Counted from the first letter of the stretch, positions 34,412 to 43,507 are shown. The stretch: 64,000 nucleotides of DNA from Ohtaekwangia sp036786105 (GCF_036786105.1 NZ_DAIQRQ010000002.1:62001-126000), one strand, 5' to 3'. Notes: generated by a model from the sequence alone, not told the origin. Made by a program: numbers and translations.

Positions 34412-34570
34412 TTAACCACAGCCCAAGTTCTTTTTCAAATCGCGTTGCGGTAATCCACCGTAGTCGTGCGGTTTTGCCTGTTCAAATTCAGGTGCAGCTG
34501 CCTCTTTCGGTTTTTCAGGCTGAGGCTTCGGTACATTTGCTTTTTCAGATTCTCCCTTTTTTCTGCTCAT
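34412..34570 (-). CDS. 52-residue protein with KNLGCG C-terminus
   Basis: A 159-base frame from the ATG at 34570 to TAA at 34412. The first 33 residues are charged and proline-rich (PKPQPEKPKEA, disordered), and the end reads DYGGLPQRDLKKNLGCG, with its only Cys in the third-last position. The compact GLPxRDLKKNLGCG end looks like a motif rather than chance and I recall similar tails in small Bacteroidota proteins. The function is unknown. It lies between the permease and feoAB on the opposite strand, sharing an intergenic region with feoA. Confidence 0.65.
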   Translation of the reverse strand: MSRKKGESEKANVPKPQPEKPKEAAAPEFEQAKPHDYGGLPQRDLKKNLGCG

Positions 34571-34571
34571 G

Positions 34572-34599
34572 GTTATGAAAATATGATCTTTATCATAAC
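34572..34599. promoter_or_regulatory. inverted repeat between the 52-residue gene and feoAB, possible iron operator
   Basis: GTTATGA (34572-34578) and TCATAAC (34593-34599) form 7-base arms, and nested TATGAT (34582-34587) and ATCATA (34592-34597) form a second repeat. The site is adjacent to the 52-residue gene's start and about 24 bases upstream of the feoAB -33 box. Metal-dependent regulation is inferred from its place only. Confidence 0.35.
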
Positions 34600-34622
34600 A
34601 TCTGTTTTCTAAATATAAATCA

Positions 34623-34654
34623 TTTGCTCAAGACTGGAACCACCTATATCTTTG
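34623..34654 (+). promoter_or_regulatory. promoter of feoAB
   Basis: TTTG (34623-34626) and TATCTTTG (34647-34654) are separated by 20 bases, both perfect Bacteroidota elements. The start site near 34660 supports the ATG at 34687 as the feoA start and excludes the earlier in-frame TTG at 34624. Confidence 0.65.
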
Positions 34655-34686
34655 TCTTGTTTGAATTTAATCTAAATAAGTCGGGA

Positions 34687-34917
34687 ATGACACTGCTAAA
34701 AAATGTATCCCAAATGAAGCCGGGTGAAGTGGGGATTGTGGCGGGGTTTACGGATGATCATCTTTCCGTGAAGCTCATGGAGATGGGATGTCTACCAGGT
34801 GCTGCCGTGCGGTTTAACTTCACAGCTCCGTTTGGCGACCCGGTGTGTATTAGTGTTTCCGGATACGAGCTTTCACTCCGTTTGGATGAAGCTGCGACCA
34901 TTTCCATTTTGAATTAA
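34687..34917 (+). CDS. feoA: ferrous iron transport protein A
   Basis: A 76-residue SH3-like FeoA from the ATG at 34687 (MTLLKNVSQMKPGEVGIVAG). LMEMGCLPGAAVRFNFTAPFGDPV and SVSGYELSLRLDEAATI are the family core. FeoA is a small cytosolic partner needed for FeoB activity. It ends 3 bases before feoB, so the two are co-translated. The promoter lies about 33-64 bases upstream. Confidence 0.92.
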   Translation: MTLLKNVSQMKPGEVGIVAGFTDDHLSVKLMEMGCLPGAAVRFNFTAPFGDPVCISVSGYELSLRLDEAATISILN

Positions 34918-34920
34918 ATA

Positions 34921-37044
34921 ATGGCCGCTTCCAGACGTCCCAAAATTGCATTAGTAGGCAACCCTAATTCGGGCAAATCATCGCTTTTTAATCACCTTAC
35001 CGGACTCAATCAGAAGATTGGAAACTTTCCCGGAGTTACGGTGGAAAAAAAATCTGGAAGCTGTTCCCTGCATGACGGAAGCGTTGTTGAAATCATAGAC
35101 TTTCCCGGCATCTATAGTATATATCCGCGCAGCCTCGATGAGCAAATTGTTTCGGAAGTATTGCTCGATCATCATTCTTCCAACACGCCCGATAAAATTG
35201 TGATCGTAGCAGATGCTACCAATCTCAAGCGCGGGCTTTTGTTACTTACCCAGATCATCGATGTTGGTCTACCCACCATGCTTGTTTTAAATATGATGGA
35301 CCTTGTAGCAAAAGCGGGCATAAGTTATGATCTGCAAGCACTGTCGAAAAAACTAGGTGTGCCGGTTGTGCCAATCAACGCGCGCAATGGTGTTGGGTTA
35401 GAAGAATTAAAAAAGCAACTGGCCAAGCCGTTGCCTGTACCAAATACCAGGATCTTTTCAATATGGGAAGATGCGCAGGCTCCTGTACGCGAACTCCGGC
35501 AGCGGGTGGAAGTTGATAATGACTATGAGGCCTACCTGTTTCTGGAACAACCTCAGTCGCTCAATTTTCTGAGCACAGAAAAAAAGAACACGGTCGATAG
35601 CATTCGCAGCACACATAAATTCGTTCCGGGTAAATTTCAAGGTGCCGAAACCATTCAGCGCTATAGCTTTATTCAGGATCTTCTGAATGAGATTGTATTG
35701 CAGGCTCCCGTGGATCAATCGTGGAAGAAAAAGTCGAGCGAGCTTGATAGGATTCTGACTCATAAAGTGTGGGGATACCTGATCTTCTTCGGTATTCTCT
35801 TTCTTATTTTCCAGGCCATCTTCGCATGGGCAACGGTACCGATGGATTTTATAGATAGTGTGTTTGCCGATTTAAGTAAATATATAGCTTCTGCTTTACC
35901 CGATGGTCCGTTAACGCGTTTACTGGCAGAAGGTGTTATACCCGGACTGGGTGGTATCATTATTTTTGTTCCTCAAATCGCTATACTGTTTGCCTTCATA
36001 TCTGTGCTGGAAGAATCGGGCTATATGGCCCGCGTTGTTTTTCTCATGGATAAAGTGATGCGTAAATTTGGACTTAATGGTAAAAGCGTTGTGCCACTCA
36101 TATCGGGTGTGGCCTGTGCTATACCGGCTATTATGGCTACGCGCACCATTGATAATTGGAAAGAGCGCACCATTACCATAATGGTAACGCCGCTGGTGAG
36201 TTGCTCGGCGCGTTTACCCATCTTCACTATATTAATTGCATTGATCGTTCCTGACCAAAAAGCGCTGGGATTCTTTAACCTGCAAGGCTTTGCATTGATG
36301 GGGCTATATTTACTAGGCTTCGCTGCTGCCATTGGTGCAGCCTGGATCATGAAATACCTGATCCGTGTAAAGGAGCGCAGTTATCTGATAATGGAGCTGC
36401 CAACGTATCGTATACCAAAATGGTCAAACGTAGGTTATACCATCCTGGAAAAAACAAAAGCATTTGTACTGGAAGCCGGTAAAGTGATTATGGCAATTGC
36501 CATTATACTTTGGGTATTGGCAAGCTATGGTCCCGGCGATACAATGAGTAAGGCTGAGCAGGTGGTGCAGGAGCAAACCAAAAATATGCATTTAACGGAG
36601 CAAGGTCTTGCTGATCGCATTGCTGCGTATAAACTGGAACACTCGTATGCCGGTATTGTTGGTAAAGCTATTGAGCCGGCCATTAAACCGCTGGGATATG
36701 ATTGGAAAATTGGCATTGCGTTGATCACATCGTTTGCTGCGCGCGAGGTATTTGTAGGTACCATTGCTACCATCTATAGCATTGGTAGTGTGGATGGAGA
36801 TGATGATGCCACCATCAAAGCGCGCATGAAAGAAGAAGTTAATCGGGAAACCGGCGGACCGCGATTTACTCCTGCTGTTGGATTTTCGCTGCTTGTATTT
36901 TACACTTTTGCCATGCAATGCATGAGCACACTGGCTGTAGTATATCGCGAAACTCACGGATGGAAGTGGCCCGTTCTTCAACTTGTGTATATGACTGTGC
37001 TGGCATACGTTTCAGCATTTGCTGTCTACCAGATTTTTTCCTGA
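34921..37044 (+). CDS. feoB: ferrous iron transporter B
   Basis: A 707-residue inner-membrane Fe2+ transporter. The N-terminal G domain (about 1-165) has G1 GNPNSGKSSLFNHLTG, G2 NFPGVTVEKK, G3 DFPGIYS, and the G4 NMMD. The GDI-like helical part follows, then two Gate domains with about eight or more helices: LEESGYMARVVFLMDKVMRK, LISGVACAIPAIMATR, TPLVSCSARLPIFTILI, and AAREVFVGTIATIYS. These are the core transport motifs. FeoC is absent, as in most Bacteroidota. It works with feoA just upstream. Confidence 0.97.
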   Translation: MAASRRPKIALVGNPNSGKSSLFNHLTGLNQKIGNFPGVTVEKKSGSCSLHDGSVVEIIDFPGIYSIYPRSLDEQIVSEVLLDHHSSNTPDKIVIVADATNLKRGLLLLTQIIDVGLPTMLVLNMMDLVAKAGISYDLQALSKKLGVPVVPINARNGVGLEELKKQLAKPLPVPNTRIFSIWEDAQAPVRELRQRVEVDNDYEAYLFLEQPQSLNFLSTEKKNTVDSIRSTHKFVPGKFQGAETIQRYSFIQDLLNEIVLQAPVDQSWKKKSSELDRILTHKVWGYLIFFGILFLIFQAIFAWATVPMDFIDSVFADLSKYIASALPDGPLTRLLAEGVIPGLGGIIIFVPQIAILFAFISVLEESGYMARVVFLMDKVMRKFGLNGKSVVPLISGVACAIPAIMATRTIDNWKERTITIMVTPLVSCSARLPIFTILIALIVPDQKALGFFNLQGFALMGLYLLGFAAAIGAAWIMKYLIRVKERSYLIMELPTYRIPKWSNVGYTILEKTKAFVLEAGKVIMAIAIILWVLASYGPGDTMSKAEQVVQEQTKNMHLTEQGLADRIAAYKLEHSYAGIVGKAIEPAIKPLGYDWKIGIALITSFAAREVFVGTIATIYSIGSVDGDDDATIKARMKEEVNRETGGPRFTPAVGFSLLVFYTFAMQCMSTLAVVYRETHGWKWPVLQLVYMTVLAYVSAFAVYQIFS

Positions 37045-37127
37045 TATTTTAATATAGCCGGTTACAGGGCGATGCCCGGAAACCGTATTCATAATTTCTG
37101 TTATCTTCGGGATAACAACACTCTCCC

Positions 37128-37508
37128 ATGAACAGGAATTATCAACTGGGGCTGCTGTATCTCATCAAGCTATTGATTGATGCAGATGGCATTGCTGATG
37201 AAAAAGAACTGGAGGCTCTGCGCATCATAAAAGACAAAGAGCATATTTCGAATGATGTATTCCGGGAATTTGAGGAGGGGTTTAGAAATTGCAACGAACG
37301 TGAAGTATACGACACGGGAATAGCGTTGATCAGTGCCTGCAGCAACGAAGAGAAACTTAAAGTTTTTGGAACACTATACCGATTGTCGGAAGCCGACGGC
37401 CGCGTACATGTTAAAGAAATTAAACTATTGCTATATTCTATTAAAACAGCGGGACTTGAATTTGACACTGTGGTGAATTACGCCCGATCTTTACCTCCTA
37501 TTTTTTAG
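37128..37508 (+). CDS. TerB-like helical protein
   Basis: A 126-residue all-helical protein. LLYLIKLLIDADGIADEKEL and FGTLYRLSEADGRVHVKEIKLL have the paired D/E-A-DG-(I/V) pattern of TerB/DjlA-type domains, which bind metal or proteins. Tellurite function is not implied. It ends 12 bases before the HEAT-cyclophilin gene on the same strand, so the two may be co-transcribed. Confidence 0.75.
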   Translation: MNRNYQLGLLYLIKLLIDADGIADEKELEALRIIKDKEHISNDVFREFEEGFRNCNEREVYDTGIALISACSNEEKLKVFGTLYRLSEADGRVHVKEIKLLLYSIKTAGLEFDTVVNYARSLPPIF

Positions 37509-37520
37509 TATATATATTCT

Positions 37521-39446
37521 ATGATTAAAACACTTTGCGTTGGGATTCCTCTCTTTTTAATTTTTGTTACTTCGTGTACGAAGCCTGAACAACCACTGAA
37601 TAAATTCTCGGATACCGTATTGGTAAAGATTGCCGATTTTCAGGATCGCAGAAAGGCTGATAGCCTTTATAAGTATTTTAAAAGTGAGAACGCGTTATAC
37701 AGAAGAGAAGCTGTGCTCGCATTTGCATCGGTACAAGATACTGCTTTCGCAGATGAACTTGGCTATATATTGCTTAACGATGCCAACACCGCTGTACGAC
37801 AAGCTGCTGCTTATGCGTTAGGACAAACCGGTACACCGGCTTGTGCAGCTGCGTTGACGATGGCCATAGATCGCGAGAAGGACAGTGTTGTAGTAAAAGA
37901 AATTCTGGAAGCTTATGGAAAGGCCACACCGAAGTGGTCGTTGCAGGTAACGCCTGAGAATTCATTTGGCTGGGAGGGACTTGCATGGTCTTATTATCGT
38001 GCGGCGTTAAAAGGAAGAATCGATAGTACCTATAGCAAACAAGCTTCGGAGCTTCTGCAAAAGGGCCACACAGAACCTACGCGACTGGCTGCTGCAAACT
38101 ATTTTGCAAGAGGCACCAAAGGTTTTGACGCGTATGAAGCTATACTTATACAAGCTGCCCGTTATGATCTTTCTTCCGATGTGCGCATGGCTGCAGCATG
38201 GGCATTGAAAAAAATAAAAACAGATTCTTCGCGAGTAACTTTAGAGCGTCTTGTAAAGAGCGATGCCGATTATCGCATTCGTGTTAATGCTGTACGTGGA
38301 CTTCAGTCATTCCCGTTCAATAAAACGAAAGAAACGCTCAAATATGCGTTGAACGATAAGCAGATCAACGTAGCTGTAACAGCATCGGAAGTTATTGATG
38401 AAGTGCTTACACCTGAGTCTGCATCGGAATTTAGATCGCTTGTTAAAACTATATCCAATCATCGGTTACAGGGAAATATATATAAAGCCATTTTGCGCGT
38501 GAGTCCTGTAAAAGAAGTAATAGCAGAGATTGAAAGTAAAGTGAAGAGCACGGACAATCCGTATGCCAAGGCAGCATTCATCACGGCCCTTCAATCATCG
38601 GTCGGAGGGGCTGATTTCGTACATCAACAATTGTTACAAGCCGATACACCTGTGGTGAAATCAGCAGCAGCATCGGCTTTGGTTGCTATGAATCATCACA
38701 AGGATTTTAAGCCTACGTTCCGTAAACATTTTTCAGAACTATATGTTCAGGCTATACAAACAGGAGATGCGGCCGTTATAGGTATAGTAGCGGCTGCTTT
38801 AGCAGATTCTACATTAGGATATAAAAGTGTGATCAAGGATTTTTCTTTCCTGTATGAAGCGAAGAAAAAGCTTTCATTACCTAAAGACATCGAAGCACTT
38901 CAACCGCTTGAAGCTGCTATAGCTTATGTGGAAGGAAGGAAAGTTTCTGCACCGGTTAAAAATGAATTTAATCATCCGATCGATTGGAAGCTGGTGAAAT
39001 CTATTCCAAAAGATCAACGTGCTATTATCAAGACCTCAAAAGGTGACATTACGTTGCGACTATTGGTGGAGGATGCTCCCGGCTCTGTGGCAAACTTTGT
39101 AGCGCTTGCCAAGGCTCATTATTTCAATAAAAAATTCTTTCATCGTGTGGTGCCTAACTTTGTGATTCAGGCGGGCTGTAACCGTGGTGACGGTGGGGGA
39201 AGCGAAGATTACTCCATTCGCTCGGAGTTTTCACCCGTTCGCTATAGAACAGGAAGTGTAGGCATGGCCTCGGCCGGAAAAGATACCGAAGGCACGCAGT
39301 GGTTCATTACACATTCACCAACACCACACCTGGATGGCCGGTATACCATTTTTGCAGAAGTAGAAAGCGGTATGGACATCGTGCACATTATAGAGGTGGG
39401 CGATCTGATATTGGATGTTCAGTTGCCGGACTCCAGAAATTTGTAG
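37521..39446 (+). CDS. HEAT-repeat plus cyclophilin-type peptidyl-prolyl isomerase lipoprotein
   Basis: A 641-residue lipoprotein (lipobox FVTSC). From about 45 to 480 there are HEAT/ARM-like repeats (YRREAVLAFASVQDTAFADEL, VRQAAAYALGQTGTPACAAAL, VRMAAAWALKKIKTDSSRVTL). The last 140 residues are a cyclophilin PPIase: FFHRVVPNFVIQAG (catalytic Arg-containing strand), GSVGMASAGKDTEGTQWFIT and HLDGRYTIFAEVESGMDIV. It probably helps the folding of envelope proteins, with the HEAT solenoid binding clients or partners. It is anchored at the inner or outer membrane facing the periplasm. Confidence 0.88.
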   Translation: MIKTLCVGIPLFLIFVTSCTKPEQPLNKFSDTVLVKIADFQDRRKADSLYKYFKSENALYRREAVLAFASVQDTAFADELGYILLNDANTAVRQAAAYALGQTGTPACAAALTMAIDREKDSVVVKEILEAYGKATPKWSLQVTPENSFGWEGLAWSYYRAALKGRIDSTYSKQASELLQKGHTEPTRLAAANYFARGTKGFDAYEAILIQAARYDLSSDVRMAAAWALKKIKTDSSRVTLERLVKSDADYRIRVNAVRGLQSFPFNKTKETLKYALNDKQINVAVTASEVIDEVLTPESASEFRSLVKTISNHRLQGNIYKAILRVSPVKEVIAEIESKVKSTDNPYAKAAFITALQSSVGGADFVHQQLLQADTPVVKSAAASALVAMNHHKDFKPTFRKHFSELYVQAIQTGDAAVIGIVAAALADSTLGYKSVIKDFSFLYEAKKKLSLPKDIEALQPLEAAIAYVEGRKVSAPVKNEFNHPIDWKLVKSIPKDQRAIIKTSKGDITLRLLVEDAPGSVANFVALAKAHYFNKKFFHRVVPNFVIQAGCNRGDGGGSEDYSIRSEFSPVRYRTGSVGMASAGKDTEGTQWFITHSPTPHLDGRYTIFAEVESGMDIVHIIEVGDLILDVQLPDSRNL

Positions 39447-39507
39447 CTGGTACATTTCGATTTTACAGATCGGTTTTACTGTTTTAACTTGGTCAAAAAT
39501 TTAAGCT

Positions 39508-40647
39508 TTGAGTCTTTCGTTTCAACAAAATTTCAAGCTCGGTATACTGGGCGGTGGCCAGCTCGGCCGTATGCTCGTGCAGTCGGGTATAGATTTCAAT
39601 ATACCTTTTTCTATTCTTGATCCCGATGAGCATGCACCGTGTGCTTCGCTCGCGGAGTTTCATTATGGCAAGCTTACCGATTTTGATACCGTGATGAAGT
39701 TTGGCGCTGCCTGCGATGTGATTACCATTGAAATAGAAAATGTAAATACCAGCGCTTTAAAGGAGCTGGTAAAGCAAGGCAAGAAAGTATATCCGCAGCC
39801 GGAAGTAATTGAACTTATTCAGGATAAGCGTGTGCAGAAAGCGTTCTATCGCGATCATAATATACCTACAGCAGAATTTATATTGGTAGAGAATGCTGCA
39901 GACGTACACCGCCATGCACACTATCTACCCGCCGTAAACAAACTTGGTAAAGAAGGATATGACGGGCGCGGCGTGCAGTTGCTCCGCACATCAGACGACC
40001 TGACGAAAGCCTTTGATGCCCCAGGCCTGTTAGAAAAACTCATCGATTTTGATAAAGAGATTTCGGTGATTGTGGCGCGAAATGAAGCGGGAGAGATAAA
40101 TACATTCCCCGTGGTAGAAATGGTTTTTCATCCTGTGCAAAACCTCGTGGAATATCTTTTTGCTCCGGCTGCTCTCTCTGAAAAAATAGCGCACGAAGCA
40201 GACAGTATTGCGCGTAAAATAATTACTGAGCTAAACATGGTTGGCTTGCTTGCCGTAGAGATGTTTGTTACAAAAGACGGACGTGTACTGGTAAACGAGA
40301 TAGCACCACGCCCTCACAACAGCGGCCACCAGACTATTGAAGCGAATATCACTTCGCAGTATGAACAACATCTGCGCGCTATACTTAACTGGCCGCTGGG
40401 CGATACTGCCTTGCTGATGCCAAGTGCTATGGTAAATCTTTTGGGCGAAGATGGATATAAAGGCCTCGCTAAATATGAAGGCTTTGATGAGGTAGTGAAG
40501 CTCCCCGGTGTACATGTACACCTCTATGGCAAGCGACTCACCAAACCTTTCCGGAAAATGGGCCACGTTACAATTGTTGATCAGGATGTTGAGCGTTTGA
40601 AAAAGAAAGCCAACTTTGTAAAGCAAACTTTAAAAGTTATTGCCTGA
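39508..40647 (+). CDS. purK: 5-(carboxyamino)imidazole ribonucleotide synthase
   Basis: A 379-residue ATP-grasp enzyme of purine synthesis that makes N5-CAIR from AIR, bicarbonate and ATP. It starts with FKLGILGGGQLGRMLVQSG (nucleotide-binding loop), has QDKRVQKAFYRDHNIPTAE, KLGKEGYDGRGVQLL and EIAPRPHNSGHQTIEAN as PurK markers. A TTG is the start; no ATG occurs before the conserved N-terminus. The stop is 1 base before the purE ATG, so the two form an operon. Confidence 0.95.
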   Translation: MSLSFQQNFKLGILGGGQLGRMLVQSGIDFNIPFSILDPDEHAPCASLAEFHYGKLTDFDTVMKFGAACDVITIEIENVNTSALKELVKQGKKVYPQPEVIELIQDKRVQKAFYRDHNIPTAEFILVENAADVHRHAHYLPAVNKLGKEGYDGRGVQLLRTSDDLTKAFDAPGLLEKLIDFDKEISVIVARNEAGEINTFPVVEMVFHPVQNLVEYLFAPAALSEKIAHEADSIARKIITELNMVGLLAVEMFVTKDGRVLVNEIAPRPHNSGHQTIEANITSQYEQHLRAILNWPLGDTALLMPSAMVNLLGEDGYKGLAKYEGFDEVVKLPGVHVHLYGKRLTKPFRKMGHVTIVDQDVERLKKKANFVKQTLKVIA

Positions 40648-40648
40648 T

Positions 40649-41161
40649 ATGAGTAAACCTGTGGTTGGTATAATTATGGGCAGTCAGTCAGATCTAAGGA
40701 TCATGAAAGAGGCGGCCGAAGTGTTGGATGAACTTGCTGTTCCGTACGAACTTACTGTAGTATCGGCTCACCGTACGCCTTTGCGCATGGTGGAGTACGG
40801 TACGGAGGCACGTAAACGTGGATTAAAAGTAATTATAGCCGGTGCTGGCGGTGCTGCGCATTTACCAGGTATGGTAGCATCGCTTACATCGCTGCCAGTA
40901 ATTGGAGTTCCGGTAAAATCATCTAACTCGATTGACGGCTGGGATTCTGTGCTCTCTATCCTACAAATGCCTGCGGGTGTGCCCGTAGCCACCGTTGCGT
41001 TAGACGGTGCAAGGAATGCCGGTATTCTTGCAGCGCAGATAATTGGCGCTTCAGATAAAGATCTGGGTGATCGGTTAGACGCATTTAAAAAATCACTGCA
41101 GACCAAAGTAGAATCAGCCGCTAAAACCATCGAAACGAATGGCTGGAAAAGCGCTTTGTGA
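40649..41161 (+). CDS. purE: N5-CAIR mutase
   Basis: A 170-residue class I PurE from the ATG at 40649 (MSKPVVGIIMGSQSDLRIMK), which converts N5-CAIR to CAIR. The motif GSQSDLRIMKEAAEVL, catalytic His in VVSAHRTP, and GAGGAAHLPGMVASLTSLPV are complete. PurE is octameric and acts right after PurK. It follows purK with a one-base gap. Confidence 0.96.
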   Translation: MSKPVVGIIMGSQSDLRIMKEAAEVLDELAVPYELTVVSAHRTPLRMVEYGTEARKRGLKVIIAGAGGAAHLPGMVASLTSLPVIGVPVKSSNSIDGWDSVLSILQMPAGVPVATVALDGARNAGILAAQIIGASDKDLGDRLDAFKKSLQTKVESAAKTIETNGWKSAL

Positions 41162-41175
41162 CATTACTGTTCCAA

Positions 41176-41205
41176 TTGAGTTATTTTTTCCGTAACTTAA
41201 GTTTG
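41176..41205 (+). promoter_or_regulatory. promoter of the LETM1-related protein gene
   Basis: TTG (41176-41178) and TAAGTTTG (41198-41205) are 19 bases apart, both matching Bacteroidota elements. The expected start site is about 10 bases before the ATG at 41223, separating this gene from purKE. Confidence 0.6.
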
Positions 41206-41222
41206 CAGAGTTATACCCGGAA

Positions 41223-42503
41223 ATGAAACCCCGCGAAAAAGGCTGGCTTAAAGAGTACCTTGAATTTCGAAAAGAATTACTCAAGGACCTCACCACGGAA
41301 ACGAAGCGAAAGGCCTCGCATCCGGAGTATTCGCTTTACAGAGTCATTCAACCCACCGGCTTAATGTATGGCCAGGTGGTGGGAGACATAAACATACCCG
41401 AAAGTGAGCATTGGAACGAGCGAGATCGCATGAAGATACTGCTCGCGGAAAGCCTGTTGAGCAGCTCACTTCTTTTTCAGGAGAAGCCTATAAAAACTCC
41501 CGAAGAACTCTCCGGTATATTTCTTAAAACCCTGGAAAGTATCAGCAATTTTTACAATAACATTTTCCCTGAACTGTCTATTCCCACCAAGACATTGTTT
41601 GGTCGTAAGAAGACTGTGATGGAACTTGCAGAGCGTATACTGGATAAGCGTATTGAACACACCAATGCGTTTGAAGGTAATTTCTGGGCATCGTTCTTTC
41701 ATAATACGCTGCTCTTTCTCGATGTATTCATTTTCGGCCAGTGGATTCATACCAATGCCGATAAAGTGGTAGCAGATTTCTTTCGATACGAAAGAGAAGA
41801 GCTGCGTTTCTCCGTTGTAAAAGTGATTGCCTCGGCAGCACACGCCAATAAGGAGATTGCTTACGAAGAAAAAAAACTGCTCGAATACTTTTTACAAAGC
41901 ACCGATCTGTCGCACGAACGCAAACGGCAAGCAATACAGATATTTGAAGATGGCATTGCCGTAGAAGATATTAACCTGCCTTCGGAGAACTCATGGATAT
42001 TGAAGAAGTTCTTTCTTGAAGTAGCCATCCTCACGTTGTGGGCCGATAAGAAAGTCGAACAGTCGGAGCTCGACTACCTGAAGAGCTTCTGTCATTACCT
42101 CAATTTTTCGGAGGAGGATCTTGAAAACAGTATGATTGCTATTGAAGGTTTTGTTTTGGAGCATTGGTCGCAGCTTGAACACCTGCAAAACAAGCAGGAC
42201 TATCATGAGGTAAGCGAACAGTTTATAAAGCGCATAGCCAAGATTGCCGAGCGGAATAAAGGTCGTCTGGTAAAGGAAATTCACGAGCATGAAGATGTTA
42301 TGAACCTGCTTCGTAAAGCACGTTCCAATGAGCTCACATTAGATGAGAAAGAGAAGATGCGCCAGGAATTGATTCAAATGTTAAAAACGCTTCCGACTTT
42401 TGTAATTATAGCGCTGCCGCAAAAATTTCTTACACTTCCGATTCTGCTGAAAATCCTTCCGAGAAATTTATTTGCTGAAGGTGTGAATACAGATGCTTCC
42501 TGA
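41223..42503 (+). CDS. LETM1-related / TerB-containing protein
   Basis: A 426-residue cytosolic-looking protein. Around residues 195-320 there is a TerB-like helical part (ASAAHANKEIAYEEKKLLEY, ILTLWADKKVEQSELDYLKS). The C-terminal section (about 330-415) has KEKMRQELIQMLKTLPTFVI and PQKFLTLPILLKILPRNLF, resembling the LETM1 ribosome-binding end, and matches what is annotated in Bacteroidota as a LETM1-related biofilm-associated protein. No predicted membrane segment is clear. Its role is unproven; the TerC gene lies convergently 8 bases after it. Confidence 0.75.
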   Translation: MKPREKGWLKEYLEFRKELLKDLTTETKRKASHPEYSLYRVIQPTGLMYGQVVGDINIPESEHWNERDRMKILLAESLLSSSLLFQEKPIKTPEELSGIFLKTLESISNFYNNIFPELSIPTKTLFGRKKTVMELAERILDKRIEHTNAFEGNFWASFFHNTLLFLDVFIFGQWIHTNADKVVADFFRYEREELRFSVVKVIASAAHANKEIAYEEKKLLEYFLQSTDLSHERKRQAIQIFEDGIAVEDINLPSENSWILKKFFLEVAILTLWADKKVEQSELDYLKSFCHYLNFSEEDLENSMIAIEGFVLEHWSQLEHLQNKQDYHEVSEQFIKRIAKIAERNKGRLVKEIHEHEDVMNLLRKARSNELTLDEKEKMRQELIQMLKTLPTFVIIALPQKFLTLPILLKILPRNLFAEGVNTDAS

Positions 42504-42511
42504 GGTTCGTA

Positions 42512-43507
42512 TTAGCCCTTCGATTCCTCTTCAGCTTCTTCTGCCTCACCTTTGCGTGGAACAATAACTGAGAAGATGATCGATAACGTAAGCGTGGCAA
42601 TGATCACAGCAAAAGAAAGATATACGTTCACATCGATATCGAAGATCTCCAACAACATCTTGGCTCCAATGAAGAACAGGATGATTGAAAGACCTTTCTG
42701 CAACAGATAGAATTTATCGATGATACCGGCCAGCAGGAAGAACATGGCACGAAGACCCATTACAGCAAAAATGTTGGAAGTATAGATCAGAAACTCATTC
42801 TGAGTAATAGCAAATGCAGCGGGAATAGAATCTACAGCAAAGATCAAGTCAGTGGTTTCGATCAATATTATAACCAGGAAGAGCGGTGTGAACACAACTC
42901 TGCCGGCTTCCTTCACGATAAACATGCCGCCATGATCATCTTTGGAGATTGGCAGATACCTGCGACAGAATTTCATGATCGGATTTTTATCCGGCTCAAT
43001 TTTCTCATCGCCATCTTCAAAGTAAATGCGGATACCCGAGTAGATCAGGAACACTCCGAACATGTACAAGATCCAATGGAATTGATGAATCAGATAGGCT
43101 CCCACGAAAATGAATATGCCGCGGAATACAATGGCGCCCAGAATGCCCCAGAAAAGTGTTTTGTGATAGTATTCTTCTTTTACCCTGAAATATTTCAGGA
43201 TTAAAAGAATTACAAAGATGTTATCTACCGACAATGCATACTCAGTCAGGTAAGCTGAAAAATACTCAACAGCCCCTTCAGCTCCACTGTTATCGTACTT
43301 GTAAATGAAAAAGCCAAACAGCGTAGAGATTATAACCCAGAAGATAGACTGATACAAGGCAGACTTTGTAGAGATTTTGCGGGCCTGCTTGTGAAAGATG
43401 CCGAGATCAAGAACCAGGAAGAGGATAATTATAATAGCAAAAACGCCAAAAAGAATAGTCTCCCGGCTGCTTTGGTTTCTGAATAGGGAGAAGAGGAGTA
43501 TGTTCAT
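42512..43507 (-). CDS. TerC-family membrane protein (Alx-like)
   Basis: A 331-residue protein with about nine helices from the ATG at 43507 (MNILLFSLFRNQSSRETILFG). TerC marks: FSAYLTEYALSVDNIFVILLIL, IETTDLIFAVDSIPAAFAIT, NIFAVMGLRAMFFLLAG. The Asp/Glu residues in these helices are thought to handle Mn2+ or other cations in TerC/Alx/MntY proteins. A TTG at 43519 was rejected. A -7 box (TATATTTG) at 43607-43600 is about 90 bases upstream. Confidence 0.93.
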   Translation of the reverse strand: MNILLFSLFRNQSSRETILFGVFAIIIILFLVLDLGIFHKQARKISTKSALYQSIFWVIISTLFGFFIYKYDNSGAEGAVEYFSAYLTEYALSVDNIFVILLILKYFRVKEEYYHKTLFWGILGAIVFRGIFIFVGAYLIHQFHWILYMFGVFLIYSGIRIYFEDGDEKIEPDKNPIMKFCRRYLPISKDDHGGMFIVKEAGRVVFTPLFLVIILIETTDLIFAVDSIPAAFAITQNEFLIYTSNIFAVMGLRAMFFLLAGIIDKFYLLQKGLSIILFFIGAKMLLEIFDIDVNVYLSFAVIIATLTLSIIFSVIVPRKGEAEEAEEESKG

